Shown here: positions 1-8,474 of the stretch, in pieces
Position numbering within the stretch: the stretch's first letter is position 1
Layout of the letters: each line of letters begins with the position of its first letter
Assembly: GCA_020632595.1 (NCBI GenBank)
Contig: JACKFF010000019.1
Span: 4,165-68,164, forward strand
DNA length: 64,000 nucleotides
Origin: Nitrospiraceae bacterium
GTDB taxonomy: Bacteria > Nitrospirota > Nitrospiria > Nitrospirales > UBA8639
Reading direction: 5' to 3'
Program-made: the position numbers and the translations under genes
The notes under the pieces: generated by a model
What the model saw: only the letters and a program-made list of their open reading frames with translations
Told to the model about the DNA's origin: nothing
Databases searched by the model: none

Positions 1-46
1 CCGCGGCCTTTTTCTTTGGAGCGGCTTTCTTTTTCGTTGCTGCCAA
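1..46 (-). CDS. N-terminus of a Lys/Ala-rich (histone H1-like) basic protein, partial
   Basis: The minus strand opens a frame that runs off the left edge and reads MAATKKKAAPKKKAA. A TTG start at 46 is chosen because an AGGGGG Shine-Dalgarno ends about 8 bases upstream; an in-frame GTG at 55 is too close to that site. Lys/Ala/Pro tails of this kind occur in bacterial histone-like and SWIB-type DNA-binding proteins, but only about 15 residues are visible, so the family is open. It starts 29-38 bases after the HARE-HTH gene stops, so the two are probably cotranscribed. Confidence 0.55.
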   Translation of the reverse strand, partial: MAATKKKAAPKKKAA

Positions 47-84
47 TTCACTCACCCCCTTTCAGATATGCCCGTCAATATTGG

Positions 85-609
85 TCAGACGGCTTTGGTT
101 AAAGATTTTTCGTGATTGACTTCGAATGTATTCGGGCCCACTTTACGAAAACGAGGATCCCTTTTTAATGATGTTGCGACAGAGGTGACTGGGGTTTTTC
201 CCCGGATAGGCATCCCGCCTTCTTTGAGTCGTTGAAAAAGTTCTTTAGCGTGCAATGGACGACCAACCTCTTGAAGAACCATGTACACTGCATCAGGGAC
301 GCTCATGCCCACGTATTTGCTTCGGCCTAGCAGAATTTCCCTCGACTTAGACGCGACGTCAATGTTGGTTGAGGACAGATCCCCCTCTTTTTCCGAGAAG
401 ATCTGGCTGGAGAGACTCGCCAGTTTCGCTTTGTCGGCTTCGACGCGATAGAGGGTTTTTGCCAACTCCAGATATTTCTCAACCGTCGCAATTTCCTCAC
501 CTACCTGCTCCCGTTTTTTTTGGAGATCCTTGAGTTTGCGCTCATACACACTGATGCGCTGTTCCAGCCCATCGCTGATATCTTTAAGCTGGTCATTTTG
601 GTCCTCCAT
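85..609 (-). CDS. Coiled-coil protein with C-terminal HARE-HTH domain
   Basis: A 174-aa protein. Residues about 5-65 are charged and heptad-like, consistent with a coiled coil. The C-terminal half, about residues 98-168, has the pattern of a HARE-HTH (HB1/ASXL-type winged helix) domain, with the stretches SVPDAVYMVLQEVGRPLHAKEL and a final RFRKVGPNTFEV strand. This domain is found in chromatin and restriction proteins and in the RNA polymerase delta factor, so a DNA-binding or transcription-linked role is inferred. GGTGGAG lies 8 bases before the ATG. It is followed by the basic protein at the window edge. Confidence 0.7.
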   Translation of the reverse strand: MEDQNDQLKDISDGLEQRISVYERKLKDLQKKREQVGEEIATVEKYLELAKTLYRVEADKAKLASLSSQIFSEKEGDLSSTNIDVASKSREILLGRSKYVGMSVPDAVYMVLQEVGRPLHAKELFQRLKEGGMPIRGKTPVTSVATSLKRDPRFRKVGPNTFEVNHEKSLTKAV

Positions 610-1185
610 TTTGCAAACTCCACCATATGTTGAGCCTCATTCTATTCGTGTTTTAAAGCAATGTCAACAAGCAAGCTTTAAATTTTTAATTTTAAAGGGT
701 GACTTCAAACAAATATGCAAATTGCGATTGGTTGTTTATAAATAAATGGTGTGTTTGTAAAGATGTCATTATAAAATTACATGTTAAAAATGAAAGCCTA
801 AATTTTGGGCCTTAAGATTTTATAAATTCAATATTTGGTATGTTCTTTATCTTTAGATTTTAAATGTGCCTTATTAACTAGGTATTATATCGTGGTGGAG
901 GGGTTTGTTTTTTTTAATTGTTGATGAGGGCATGGAAGAAAATTTCTATAACAATCGTCAATAAGATAGAGATATCGTTTATTGGTAAGAATTTAAAGTT
1001 CGGAAGTATAGTATTGAACAACTCGGTGTTTGAAGCATGCCAGGGATGACATGACAACAGGTTGTGGTGTAGAAATACCTAGTATTAATTTGGCATTTCC
1101 GTAAACTCTCGACTATTCTTGAGGTGGCTTGGGGGCCTAGGGATGTTATGATTGTCGAGATATTTAATTGTGAGATTCAGATCTG
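610..1185. other. AT-rich intergenic region without a supported gene
   Basis: About 575 bases between the divergent HARE-HTH gene and rlmN. Base composition is strikingly AT-rich compared with both flanks, with long A/T runs from about 640 to 1010. No frame with a ribosome binding site and protein-like composition was found. It must hold the promoters of both flanking genes; the rest may be acquired or decayed DNA. Confidence 0.6.
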
Positions 1186-2289
1186 ATGACCAAAAATACC
1201 GTCCATTTTAACCTGCTGGCCCTTAATGCGAATGAACTGAATGCTTTCGTTCAGGAACTCGGTTGGCCACGATTCCGGGCCGACCAAATCCTGAGATGGC
1301 TCTATCAACATCGTGCAGTGGATATTGATTCGATGACGAACCTGTCAAAAGCCGACCGGGCCAGGTTGCAGGAGGTGTCGACCATTCACCGCATGGGGTT
1401 TTCACCGCCAACGATTGCCAGCGATGGCACGGCAAAGTTTGTATGGAATTTGGAGGATGGCCTGGCTGTGGAAACGATATTGATCCCGGATGGTCGTCGA
1501 CGGACTTTGTGTCTGTCATCTCAGGTCGGCTGCACGCTGGATTGTGGATTTTGTTTAACGGCAGAGATGGGCCTGAAGCGAAGTTTGCGCGCGCATGAAA
1601 TTGTCGGGCAGGTGTTGAATGTCCAGGCTTATCTGCCGGAAGGGGAGCATCTGTCTTCTCTGGTGTTCATGGGAATGGGAGAGCCATTAGTGAATTTTGA
1701 GCCGGTCGCCGAAGCGATTCAGCGTCTGACCAATATTGAGTGGGGTTTGGGTTTTTCTCCGCGACGGATTACGGTGTCAACAGCAGGATGGATTCCGCGA
1801 TTTCCCGATGTGCGGCGATTAGGCGTGAATCTGGCCATATCCTTAAACGGCACGACCAATGAGCAGCGGGCACGTCTGATGCCTGCAGTGAATGGTCGCT
1901 ATGATTTATCCCAATTGCTCGATGCCTGTCGCGATTATACCCAATTCAGCGAACGCCCCCTGACGTTTGAGTATGTGTTGTTAGCGGGGGTCAATGATTC
2001 ACTGGATGATGCCAGGCGTTTGGTGCGCCTTTTACAGGGAATCCGATGTAAGGTGAATTTGATTCCTTTTAATGAATTCCCGGGTAATCCGTTTCGGCGT
2101 CCGTCATTAGAAGTTATTGATGCCTTTCAAGCAATTGTCAGAAGCAAAGGTCTGGATGTGTTTCTCCGAAAAAGCCGGGGAGACGATGTGTTGGGAGCTT
2201 GCGGTCAATTGGGTCGATCAGCTTCCGAAGTTTTACATCAGACGACGACGAACAAGAAAAGGAGTCTCCCTCTCTATGCTCAGCCTTAA
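1186..2289 (+). CDS. rlmN: 23S rRNA (adenine-2503-C2)-methyltransferase RlmN
   Basis: A 367-aa radical-SAM enzyme that methylates C2 of A2503 in 23S rRNA, and A37 of some tRNAs in studied homologues. The 4Fe-4S motif CTLDCGFC puts cluster cysteines at 116, 120 and 123. The family N-terminal helical domain (GWPRFRADQILRWLY) and the GMGEPL, STAG and NLIPFN blocks are present. CGQL near residue 343 supplies the second catalytic cysteine region. Length is normal. The 3' end overlaps the larE start by 14 bases, so the two are likely translationally coupled. Confidence 0.95.
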   Translation: MTKNTVHFNLLALNANELNAFVQELGWPRFRADQILRWLYQHRAVDIDSMTNLSKADRARLQEVSTIHRMGFSPPTIASDGTAKFVWNLEDGLAVETILIPDGRRRTLCLSSQVGCTLDCGFCLTAEMGLKRSLRAHEIVGQVLNVQAYLPEGEHLSSLVFMGMGEPLVNFEPVAEAIQRLTNIEWGLGFSPRRITVSTAGWIPRFPDVRRLGVNLAISLNGTTNEQRARLMPAVNGRYDLSQLLDACRDYTQFSERPLTFEYVLLAGVNDSLDDARRLVRLLQGIRCKVNLIPFNEFPGNPFRRPSLEVIDAFQAIVRSKGLDVFLRKSRGDDVLGACGQLGRSASEVLHQTTTNKKRSLPLYAQP

Positions 2290-3103
2290 GCCAACTCTGC
2301 AGGGGAAGTATGAGGCCTTGCAATCGCTTTTTCAGCAAATGGGATCGGTCGTAATCGCGTTTTCGGGAGGGGTCGATAGCACCCTTGTGTTAAAAGTGGG
2401 CTTTGACACACTTGGGCCCCGGACTAAAGCGGTCACGGCGATTTCGCCAACCTTTCCATCGCTGGAGGTGGAAGAAGTCAAGCGATTAAGTGCCGCGATC
2501 GGGGTGCCCTTGCAATTTGTGGAAACGGATCAATTGCAAATTGATGCGTTTGTCAAAAATGATGCAACCCGGTGCTTTCATTGCAAGACAGACTTATACC
2601 GGTTACTTTCTACCCTTCGGGATGCCGTGGGATTTCAGACAATCGTAGACGGGACTAATGTGGATGACTTAGGGGAAGATCGTCCCGGTATAAACGCGGC
2701 CCGACAACTCGGCGTGCGGAGCCCTCTGGTTGAAGCGGGATTCAATAAGGCGGATATTCGGGAATTGGCGAAAGGTTTGGGGTTGGCAAATTGGAGTAAG
2801 CCTGCCGCAGCCTGTTTGTCTTCACGAATTACCCGTGGACTTCCAATTACAAAAGCCTATCTTTCACGGGTAGAGCGTGCCGAGGCATTTTTGGTGGCTC
2901 AAGGAGTGACGCAAGTGCGGGTCCGCCTTCACGGCGATTTGGCGAGAATCGAGATTGCCCCGTCCCAAATGTCGATTTTGACACAAGAACCGGTCAGATC
3001 CCGGTTAGTGGAGGAATTTAAGAAGCTGGGATTTCAAACGGTGACGCTGGACTTAGAAGGGTATCGGGCCGGAGGTGGAAATCTTTCCTCAGCGAACGAT
3101 TGA
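2276..3103 (+). CDS. larE: ATP-dependent sacrificial sulfur transferase LarE
   Basis: A 275-aa PP-loop enzyme. The ATP-binding SGGVDS motif lies near residue 26, and FHCKTDLY and a late AAACLSSR block follow. The cysteine of that block, about residue 180, aligns with the sulfur-donating cysteine of Lactobacillus LarE, so this looks like the self-sacrificing single-Cys type. LarE adds sulfur to the pyridinium precursor of the nickel-pincer cofactor of lactate racemase-family enzymes. The ATG at 2276, with AAGGAG upstream and inside the rlmN end, is preferred to a longer frame from 2117. larB, larC and a LarA-type enzyme are not in this window. Confidence 0.88.
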   Translation: MLSLKPTLQGKYEALQSLFQQMGSVVIAFSGGVDSTLVLKVGFDTLGPRTKAVTAISPTFPSLEVEEVKRLSAAIGVPLQFVETDQLQIDAFVKNDATRCFHCKTDLYRLLSTLRDAVGFQTIVDGTNVDDLGEDRPGINAARQLGVRSPLVEAGFNKADIRELAKGLGLANWSKPAAACLSSRITRGLPITKAYLSRVERAEAFLVAQGVTQVRVRLHGDLARIEIAPSQMSILTQEPVRSRLVEEFKKLGFQTVTLDLEGYRAGGGNLSSAND

Positions 3104-3163
3104 AGCATAGGTCATGATTTTTGGAGTAAGTTATTGGGAGTGTCTCACTCAAAAACCCTTGTT

Positions 3164-3353
3164 GGGTCTGTTGAAAAAAGCCGCCAGCGGCGTTCTCGCC
3201 ATTTTTCCCTGCTCACGTACTACGCGTACGCTCCGCGCGCAAAAGCGGCTGCGGCCTTGCTGGACGGACTTTTTGAACCGACCCGGAGCCTTTGATGAGT
3301 GATCTAATCCTGGGCAAATTTGCCCTTGAACATCTTTATTATTCAACACTCCC
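3164..3353. mobile_element. MITE-like element, family 1, copy A (190 bp)
   Basis: The element starts GGGTCTGTTGAA and ends TTCAACACTCCC, which are imperfect 12-bp terminal inverted repeats. It is flanked by TTGTT on both sides (CCCTTGTT on both sides if the terminal CCC is counted in the duplication). The core carries subterminal inverted repeats: GTTGAAAAAAGCCGCCAGC on the left and GCTGGACGGACTTTTTGAAC on the right. It shares sequence across its length with the copy at 37592. No transposase frame exists inside. It lies 60 bases after larE. Confidence 0.8.
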
Positions 3354-3380
3354 TTGTTTGCAAGTGTCCTTGGGAACACC

Positions 3381-3417
3381 ATAAAAAAGAGGGAAGTGTT
3401 TCTTCCCTCTTTTTTAT
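3381..3417. terminator. Bidirectional intrinsic terminator between larE and atpF
   Basis: A 14-base perfect stem (AAAAAAGAGGGAAG, loop of 5, then the complement) flanked by A-runs on the left and T-runs on the right. It can serve both the plus-strand rlmN-larE unit and the minus-strand ATP synthase F0 operon. Confidence 0.85.
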
Positions 3418-3497
3418 AGTAACCGGCGTTTTGATGTAGGCGATTCTTGAAAGAATAGTTCTGTGCTTGAGGCTATTCGCAGAGAATGGGGAAAGCC

Positions 3498-4004
3498 TTA
3501 GTTTTTTGATTGGGCAGCGACGGCTGCGAGCGCTTCTTCAGCATATCGCCGATGATCATCGTCCGATAGACTTCGACCGATCACCTTTTCCGCAACCATG
3601 AGGGCAAGCTCAGCGGATTGGGTCTTGATGTCTTGAATGGCCTTACGTCGTTCCCGTTCAATGTCTTGGGTCGTTTCCTCTTTAATTCTCTCGGATTCGG
3701 CCCGAATCCGTTGCGCGTTTTCATCAAGCAGTCGTTGAGCTTGTTGCTTGGCTTCTGCCAGGATCATTTCCACTTCTTTGGCAGCCACCTGCAGTTTGGC
3801 CTCGTATTCTTTGAGCTTTCGTTCTGCTGCAAGCCGGTTTTGTTCGGCCTGGTCGAGGCTTTCCCTGATCTTTCGTTCCCGGGTTTCCAGTGTTTCCAGG
3901 ATCGGGGGGAGGGCGTACTTATAGAGCACCCATAAGAGGATCCCAAATGACAGGAGTTCCCAAAATATCAGCGACGAAAAGAAGTGTGAGTCAAATTGTG
4001 GCAT
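3498..4004 (-). CDS. atpF: ATP synthase F0 subunit b
   Basis: A 168-aa peripheral-stalk subunit of F-type ATP synthase. One N-terminal membrane helix (about residues 9-31) is followed by a long charged helix from about 38 to 140, rich in E, K, R and A, as expected of the dimeric b stalk. It sits 14 bases after atpE, the standard order. The next feature downstream is a terminator, so atpH and the F1 genes are not attached to this operon. Confidence 0.93.
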   Translation of the reverse strand: MPQFDSHFFSSLIFWELLSFGILLWVLYKYALPPILETLETRERKIRESLDQAEQNRLAAERKLKEYEAKLQVAAKEVEMILAEAKQQAQRLLDENAQRIRAESERIKEETTQDIERERRKAIQDIKTQSAELALMVAEKVIGRSLSDDDHRRYAEEALAAVAAQSKN

Positions 4005-4018
4005 AGGTCAGGAGCCCT

Positions 4019-4246
4019 TTATCCTTTGCCCATGATGATAAAGGCGATGACCAGTCCGTACAGCGCGATCGCTTCGACCAAGGCAAACCCGATCCACATG
4101 TACTTGCCGACTCGAGCTTCGGCTTCTGGTTGGCGGGCAACCGCCTCAATCATTTTTCCAAAAATATACCCGATGCCGATACCGGCACCCGCAAAGCCCG
4201 CCGCTGCCAGGCCCATTCCCAAAAGTGCTGCTGCTGCAGAATCCAT
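4019..4246 (-). CDS. atpE: ATP synthase F0 subunit c (proteolipid)
   Basis: A 75-aa two-helix protein with the GAGIGIGYIFGKMIEAVARQPE loop region between its helices. The ion-carrying glutamate is in FALVEAIALYG of helix 2. The residue after this Glu is Ala, not Ser or Thr, which points to protons and not sodium. The short C-terminal tail after the second helix is normal. It lies between atpB (73 bases upstream) and atpF. Confidence 0.95.
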   Translation of the reverse strand: MDSAAAALLGMGLAAAGFAGAGIGIGYIFGKMIEAVARQPEAEARVGKYMWIGFALVEAIALYGLVIAFIIMGKG

Positions 4247-4319
4247 TGTAGTGTTGTCCTCCCAGTTTAAAAGGGACTAATTGTAAAAACGTCCTCTGAT
4301 CTGTTCGTTCGAATGACAG

Positions 4320-5045
4320 TTAGTGTAAATGCATCGCGTCGCCAATATAGACGCAGGTTAAAACGGTAAAAATATAGGCCTGAATAAAGGCAATCCCGAC
4401 TTCTAAGCCATAGAGCGCGATAGTAAAGGAAAAAGGCAGCCATCCTATCAGGAGGCCGCCGGCAATAGTGAGACCGAACAATACCCCAAGAATCACATGG
4501 CCTGCAGTCATATTGGCGAATAATCGGACAGCCAGTGAGATTGGTCTGGCAATTTGACTAATTAATTCAATGGGAATCATTAAGGGAAGGAGCCACCCTG
4601 GTGTGCCGGGTGGAACGAGTATACCCAGGAATTTTGCCCCATGGAGTTGAAATCCGACGATAAGGCTTAGTAGATAGACCCCTACAGCGAATACTCCGGT
4701 CACAATAATTTGGCTGGTAATTGTATAGGATCCAGGTATCAGACCGACCAGATTTGAAAATAAGATAAACAAAAAGAGGGCGCTGATGAGCGGGAAATAC
4801 CGCATCCCGGAGGCCCCCATCGTGTCGTGGATAATCCCGCGAATAAAGTCGACCAGCAACTCCGCAAGACTTTGGAGCTTAGAAGGTACGAGTGCCCTGG
4901 CACCACCGGCTTTCAATAATATGAAAGTCACAAGTCCCACTACGACCCACATCATCAAGACGGCCTTGTTGACGGAAACGTCAAGGCCGAAAATGGAAAG
5001 CGGGAGAAAGTTATGAAGCTCGAAGGGATGTAACGGATCTTCCAA
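4320..5045 (-). CDS. atpB: ATP synthase F0 subunit a
   Basis: A 241-aa membrane protein with five to six predicted helices. It has the conserved half-channel arginine block (ARPISLAVRLFANMTAGH) near residue 165 and the C-terminal LEVGIAFIQAYIFTVLT helix. It forms the proton path against the c-ring. The gene follows the AtpZ-like gene by 23 bases and precedes atpE. Confidence 0.95.
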   Translation of the reverse strand: MEDPLHPFELHNFLPLSIFGLDVSVNKAVLMMWVVVGLVTFILLKAGGARALVPSKLQSLAELLVDFIRGIIHDTMGASGMRYFPLISALFLFILFSNLVGLIPGSYTITSQIIVTGVFAVGVYLLSLIVGFQLHGAKFLGILVPPGTPGWLLPLMIPIELISQIARPISLAVRLFANMTAGHVILGVLFGLTIAGGLLIGWLPFSFTIALYGLEVGIAFIQAYIFTVLTCVYIGDAMHLH

Positions 5046-5068
5046 AACTAAACCTTGTGTCTAGCGAC

Positions 5069-5371
5069 TCATTGTTTCCAACGCTGAGCTGAACGGTAGG
5101 CGTTGCGAACTCCAGCGATTAATCCCAGTACCAGTCCTATCGCCACACCCCACGGCGTGGTATTCAACACATACGAATCAAGTAACCAACCAAGGAATCC
5201 ACCGACGATAAGGGCGGCAAGAAGGTCCGTCCCCACTCGCATTGCCTGTCCCAGCCCCGCAAACATTGGATCCTGAGAAGGTGCCATTTTTTCAATCGGC
5301 AAGGCGAGTCGTTGGAAGGGGTCACATTCAAACAAAAAATCCTGAATCATGTCAAGCAACAAAGGTCCCAT
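5069..5371 (-). CDS. atpZ: AtpZ/AtpI-family ATP synthase accessory membrane protein
   Basis: A 100-aa protein with two membrane helices in its C-terminal part, the second containing GVAIGLVLGLIAGVRNAY, and a charged C-terminus. This is the usual pattern of the small AtpZ/AtpI proteins that precede atpB, which in studied species help c-ring assembly or ion uptake. The start is uncertain: an internal ATG at 5287 (MAPSQDP) would give a more typical length of about 72 residues. It is the first gene of the F0 operon and diverges from the exported protein at 5470. Confidence 0.75.
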   Translation of the reverse strand: MGPLLLDMIQDFLFECDPFQRLALPIEKMAPSQDPMFAGLGQAMRVGTDLLAALIVGGFLGWLLDSYVLNTTPWGVAIGLVLGLIAGVRNAYRSAQRWKQ

Positions 5372-5469
5372 TTCTCAATATTGTTATGGTAAGGTAGAGT
5401 CAGGGGATAAGGAAAACCAGGAAGCCTCCTCGCGGGTTTAGGTTCGGTTTCAATTTTTGGCTAACATTC

Positions 5470-6051
5470 ATGATGAAACATTTTGTGTTACTCCTGATCA
5501 TGGCGGTTGCCACAAGTTGGAATTTCGTGTTGGCCACTTCATCCGGAGTTGATGATTTGCCGGATTTAACGGGCGGAGTGGTGCCTGTTGTGCAATACAA
5601 GCAGCTTGACCCTTTCTCTGGAAACGATATCTTAACCTCAGTGAGTGAAGTCGAATACACGGTGAAGGTCAAAAACCAAACGGGCCAGCCGCTGATTGCA
5701 GACTCCCTGGTCCTGGTGGTGGATTCCGTCCTGGAAATTTCCGGAAAAGAGATCATCAACCGTGTCAGAATTGAAGGTTCCGATGGGGTGACCCAGGATG
5801 GGAAACCGTTTTTCAGGATTCCCAGTACCGGGCCGGAACTGTCACCGTATGGAGAGAGCGAGGCGGTCACCATACGGGTGACAAATCCTGATTTTCTTCG
5901 ATTTTATCCTCCTGGTGTTCGGGTTCGCGGAATTCGGCGGTCTTCTGAAAAAGCCGTCAAAGATCTGCTCGATACCCTGGTGCAAAAGGGGTTGTTGTCT
6001 CCCGAAGACGCCATGCGGGCGTTGGAATCTCCTCCATCAGGTAGTCCTTAA
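5470..6051 (+). CDS. Exported protein of unknown function
   Basis: A 193-aa protein with a signal peptide (MMKHFVLLLIMAVATSW, probable cleavage after about residue 22). The mature part looks beta-rich (EVEYTVKVKNQTGQPL, ESEAVTIRVTNPDFLRFYPPGV), similar in texture to an immunoglobulin-like or CARDB fold, and ends in a helix (EKAVKDLLDTLVQKGLLSPE). No named family is recognised. It lies 3 bases before pabB and diverges from atpZ; joint transcription with pabB is possible but suggests no function. Confidence 0.7.
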   Translation: MMKHFVLLLIMAVATSWNFVLATSSGVDDLPDLTGGVVPVVQYKQLDPFSGNDILTSVSEVEYTVKVKNQTGQPLIADSLVLVVDSVLEISGKEIINRVRIEGSDGVTQDGKPFFRIPSTGPELSPYGESEAVTIRVTNPDFLRFYPPGVRVRGIRRSSEKAVKDLLDTLVQKGLLSPEDAMRALESPPSGSP

Positions 6052-6054
6052 CCC

Positions 6055-7563
6055 TTGTCCCCCATTTCCAAGCATGCCGAAGGAGGTGTTTCTTCCTCGG
6101 TTCATTCGAATCCGTATTTTCCGCTTATTCAGCATTGTTCCCCTCCTTTTGATGATCCCTTTGATCTCTTTGGCCGGGTGACCGGTTATGCTCCGCATTC
6201 ATTTTTCATGGAGCATGATGCCGTTCGGGAGGGAGCGCCGCATCGTTATTCCTACATGGGATGCAATCCCTATCGTGTCGTTCGGGGGAAGGGGCATACG
6301 TATGAAATTGTTTCGGCAGATAAAAAGGAAACGCACATTGGTGATCCATTCGCATTGTTGCAGCGTACCTTTATAGGTCAGCCGGTTCCTTCGTGGCCCC
6401 ACCTCCCGCCTTTCCAGGGAGGAGCGATCGGTTGTTTCAGCTACGACCTTGTTCGCATGTTTGAAGTCTTACCAGAACGTCTACGGGATGATCTGCATTT
6501 TCCTGATCTGTACTTTCTGTTTGTCGAGATGTTTGTCATTGTGGATCATCACGCGCCAGGGGCCTGGCTGATATTTTCACCTTCGCCGGAACGCCTGGCG
6601 ACCGAAAGCTGGGATCATTTGCATCGCGAAGGACTGGCGCGCCTGTCTGATCTGCAAGCCAGGGTGATGATCCCTGAGAATCTTCCAACAAAGATGCACT
6701 CCCCGCAGTCCTTGTTTCGCATTGAGGGGGAGCAATCGTCTTTGGAGTATATGGATCGCGTGCGTGCCTGCCAGCAGTTTATTGCTGCGGGGGATATTTA
6801 TCAGGCCAATCTCTCTCATCGGTTTCGGATAGAGGGCTTGACTCAGGGTTTTGCAAGCCAAGCCGAAGCCGGAGCCGACTTATACCGGCAATTGCGCAAG
6901 GTTAATCCCTCTCCCCATTCGGCATTCCTCGTGTTGGAGTCCGACGTCATTGTGTGTAATTCCCCGGAGCGATTAGTCCGTCTTGCAGAGGGATATGCCG
7001 ATATGCGTCCAATCGCGGGCACCAGGCCTCGTGGCAAAGAATCTCACGATGATCGCCTCCTGGCGGAAGAGCTGTTGTCTTGTCCCAAGGAACGGGCGGA
7101 GCATCTCATGTTGGTTGATTTGGCTCGAAATGACCTGGGGCGGGTATGCGATTATGGATCCGTTCGGGTCAATGAATTCATGACGGTAGAGCGATATTCT
7201 CATGTCATGCATATGGTTTCCCAGATTTCCGGCCGTTTGCGGGGCACTTGCCATGCTTTCGACCTTATTCGAGCCACGTTTCCTGGAGGGACGATTACCG
7301 GAGTGCCGAAAGTCCACTGCATGGAACTTATCGAGCAGCTTGAGCCTGTTCGTCGGGGAATATACACCGGGTCGATTGGGTTTATTGGATGGAATGGAAA
7401 TCTTGATTTGAATATTGCCATTCGCACGTTGTTGCTCACGGAAGGACACGGATGGCTTCATGTGGGAGCGGGGATTGTGGCTGATTCCGAACCGGACCGG
7501 GAGTATCAGGAAACGCTTCAAAAAGCCGAAGCCTTTTTTCAAGTTCTAAAAGCGAACGGCTGA
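6055..7563 (+). CDS. pabB: Aminodeoxychorismate synthase component I (PabB-like)
   Basis: A 502-aa chorismate-binding enzyme that makes 4-amino-4-deoxychorismate for p-aminobenzoate and folate. The C-terminal domain carries FPGGTITGVPKV and GSIGFIGWNGNLDLNIAIRT, wording typical of PabB and not TrpE. The PIKGT motif of Escherichia coli PabB, which holds a catalytic lysine, here reads PIAGTRPRG, the TrpE-like form, so a dual or anthranilate role cannot be excluded. The start is taken as TTG at 6055; the next Met is 51 codons in. Its stop overlaps the pabC ATG by one base. Confidence 0.85.
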   Translation: MSPISKHAEGGVSSSVHSNPYFPLIQHCSPPFDDPFDLFGRVTGYAPHSFFMEHDAVREGAPHRYSYMGCNPYRVVRGKGHTYEIVSADKKETHIGDPFALLQRTFIGQPVPSWPHLPPFQGGAIGCFSYDLVRMFEVLPERLRDDLHFPDLYFLFVEMFVIVDHHAPGAWLIFSPSPERLATESWDHLHREGLARLSDLQARVMIPENLPTKMHSPQSLFRIEGEQSSLEYMDRVRACQQFIAAGDIYQANLSHRFRIEGLTQGFASQAEAGADLYRQLRKVNPSPHSAFLVLESDVIVCNSPERLVRLAEGYADMRPIAGTRPRGKESHDDRLLAEELLSCPKERAEHLMLVDLARNDLGRVCDYGSVRVNEFMTVERYSHVMHMVSQISGRLRGTCHAFDLIRATFPGGTITGVPKVHCMELIEQLEPVRRGIYTGSIGFIGWNGNLDLNIAIRTLLLTEGHGWLHVGAGIVADSEPDREYQETLQKAEAFFQVLKANG

Positions 7564-8471
7564 TGACAAAACAGGGAAAAGAGATGTGGATATTTCTCAA
7601 CGGGGAGTTTGTGAAAAAAGAACAGGCTCGGATTTCGGTCTTTGACCATGGGTTTCTGTACGGGGATGGAGTCTATGAAACTTTGCGCGTCTACCAGGGA
7701 CGAATTTTTTTATTAGAACGGCACCTGGCGCGACTTCGACGATCCTGTGAACTGATCCGCCTGGTTCTTCCAATTCAGGATCATGCCTGGGCAAGCATCA
7801 TGACCGAAATGCTCATTCGGAATGGGCTTCAGGATGCCGGTCTGCGCGTGACGATCTCTCGAGGGGAAGGAGAACTCGGGATTGACCCCGGTCTCTGTCC
7901 CAGCCCCACTATCGTCGTGATGGCAAAGCCTGTAGTGTCCTATCCTGCCCAGATGCGGGAGCAGGGAGTCCGGTTGCAGCTCGTCTCTGTTCGACGGAAT
8001 CCAAAGTCTGCCCAATCGCCGCAAATTAAGTCGCTGAGTTTTCTCAACAACATTCTGGCCAAGCAGGAAGCTGGGCAGGCTGGAGCGTTTGACGCTTTGA
8101 TGTTGAATATGGATGGCCATGTGACGGAATGTACGACGAGCAATATCTTTTTTGTGTCCAACCACCGGTTGCATACTCCTTCGGTGGCTTGCGGGATCCT
8201 AGAGGGGATCACTCGGGAAGTGGTGATAATCTTAGCAAGGGAGTTAGGGATTGAAGTGGAAGAAGGGGCGTATGCGGCCGCGGACGTGCTTCAAGCGGAT
8301 GAGTGCTTTATAACGAATACGGGTTTGGAAATTATGGCGGTCTCTCAAATTGGAAGAAATTCTATTGGACAAGGCAGGAGTGGGGAAATCACGATGGCCT
8401 TATGGCGGGCTTTCCAGGAAAATTTGGAACGATGGTTGGGGCCGGTTGTCACGGGCCCACACGCATCATAA
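7563..8471 (+). CDS. pabC: Aminodeoxychorismate lyase / class IV aminotransferase
   Basis: A 302-aa fold-type IV PLP enzyme. DHGFLYGDGVYETLRV near residue 26 and the PLP lysine in IKSLSFLNN (about residue 156) are diagnostic, as is TECTTSNIFFV for phosphate binding. Direct coupling to pabB makes 4-amino-4-deoxychorismate lyase (p-aminobenzoate plus pyruvate) the best call, though branched-chain or D-amino-acid transaminases share all these motifs. A second ATG at 7587 (MWIFLNGEF) is an alternative start. The 3' end meets nadB tail to tail with a 3-base gap. Confidence 0.82.
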   Translation: MTKQGKEMWIFLNGEFVKKEQARISVFDHGFLYGDGVYETLRVYQGRIFLLERHLARLRRSCELIRLVLPIQDHAWASIMTEMLIRNGLQDAGLRVTISRGEGELGIDPGLCPSPTIVVMAKPVVSYPAQMREQGVRLQLVSVRRNPKSAQSPQIKSLSFLNNILAKQEAGQAGAFDALMLNMDGHVTECTTSNIFFVSNHRLHTPSVACGILEGITREVVIILARELGIEVEEGAYAAADVLQADECFITNTGLEIMAVSQIGRNSIGQGRSGEITMALWRAFQENLERWLGPVVTGPHAS

Positions 8472-8474
8472 CAT

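Noticed and set aside
3149..3382. A 77-codon minus-strand frame over the first element
   Set aside because: It is created by the repeat body, which also gives similar frames in the other copies; no ribosome site.
5400..5873. A 157-codon minus-strand frame opposite the exported protein at 5470
   Set aside because: It is antisense to a gene with a clear signal peptide and has a low-complexity Ser/Thr-rich composition.
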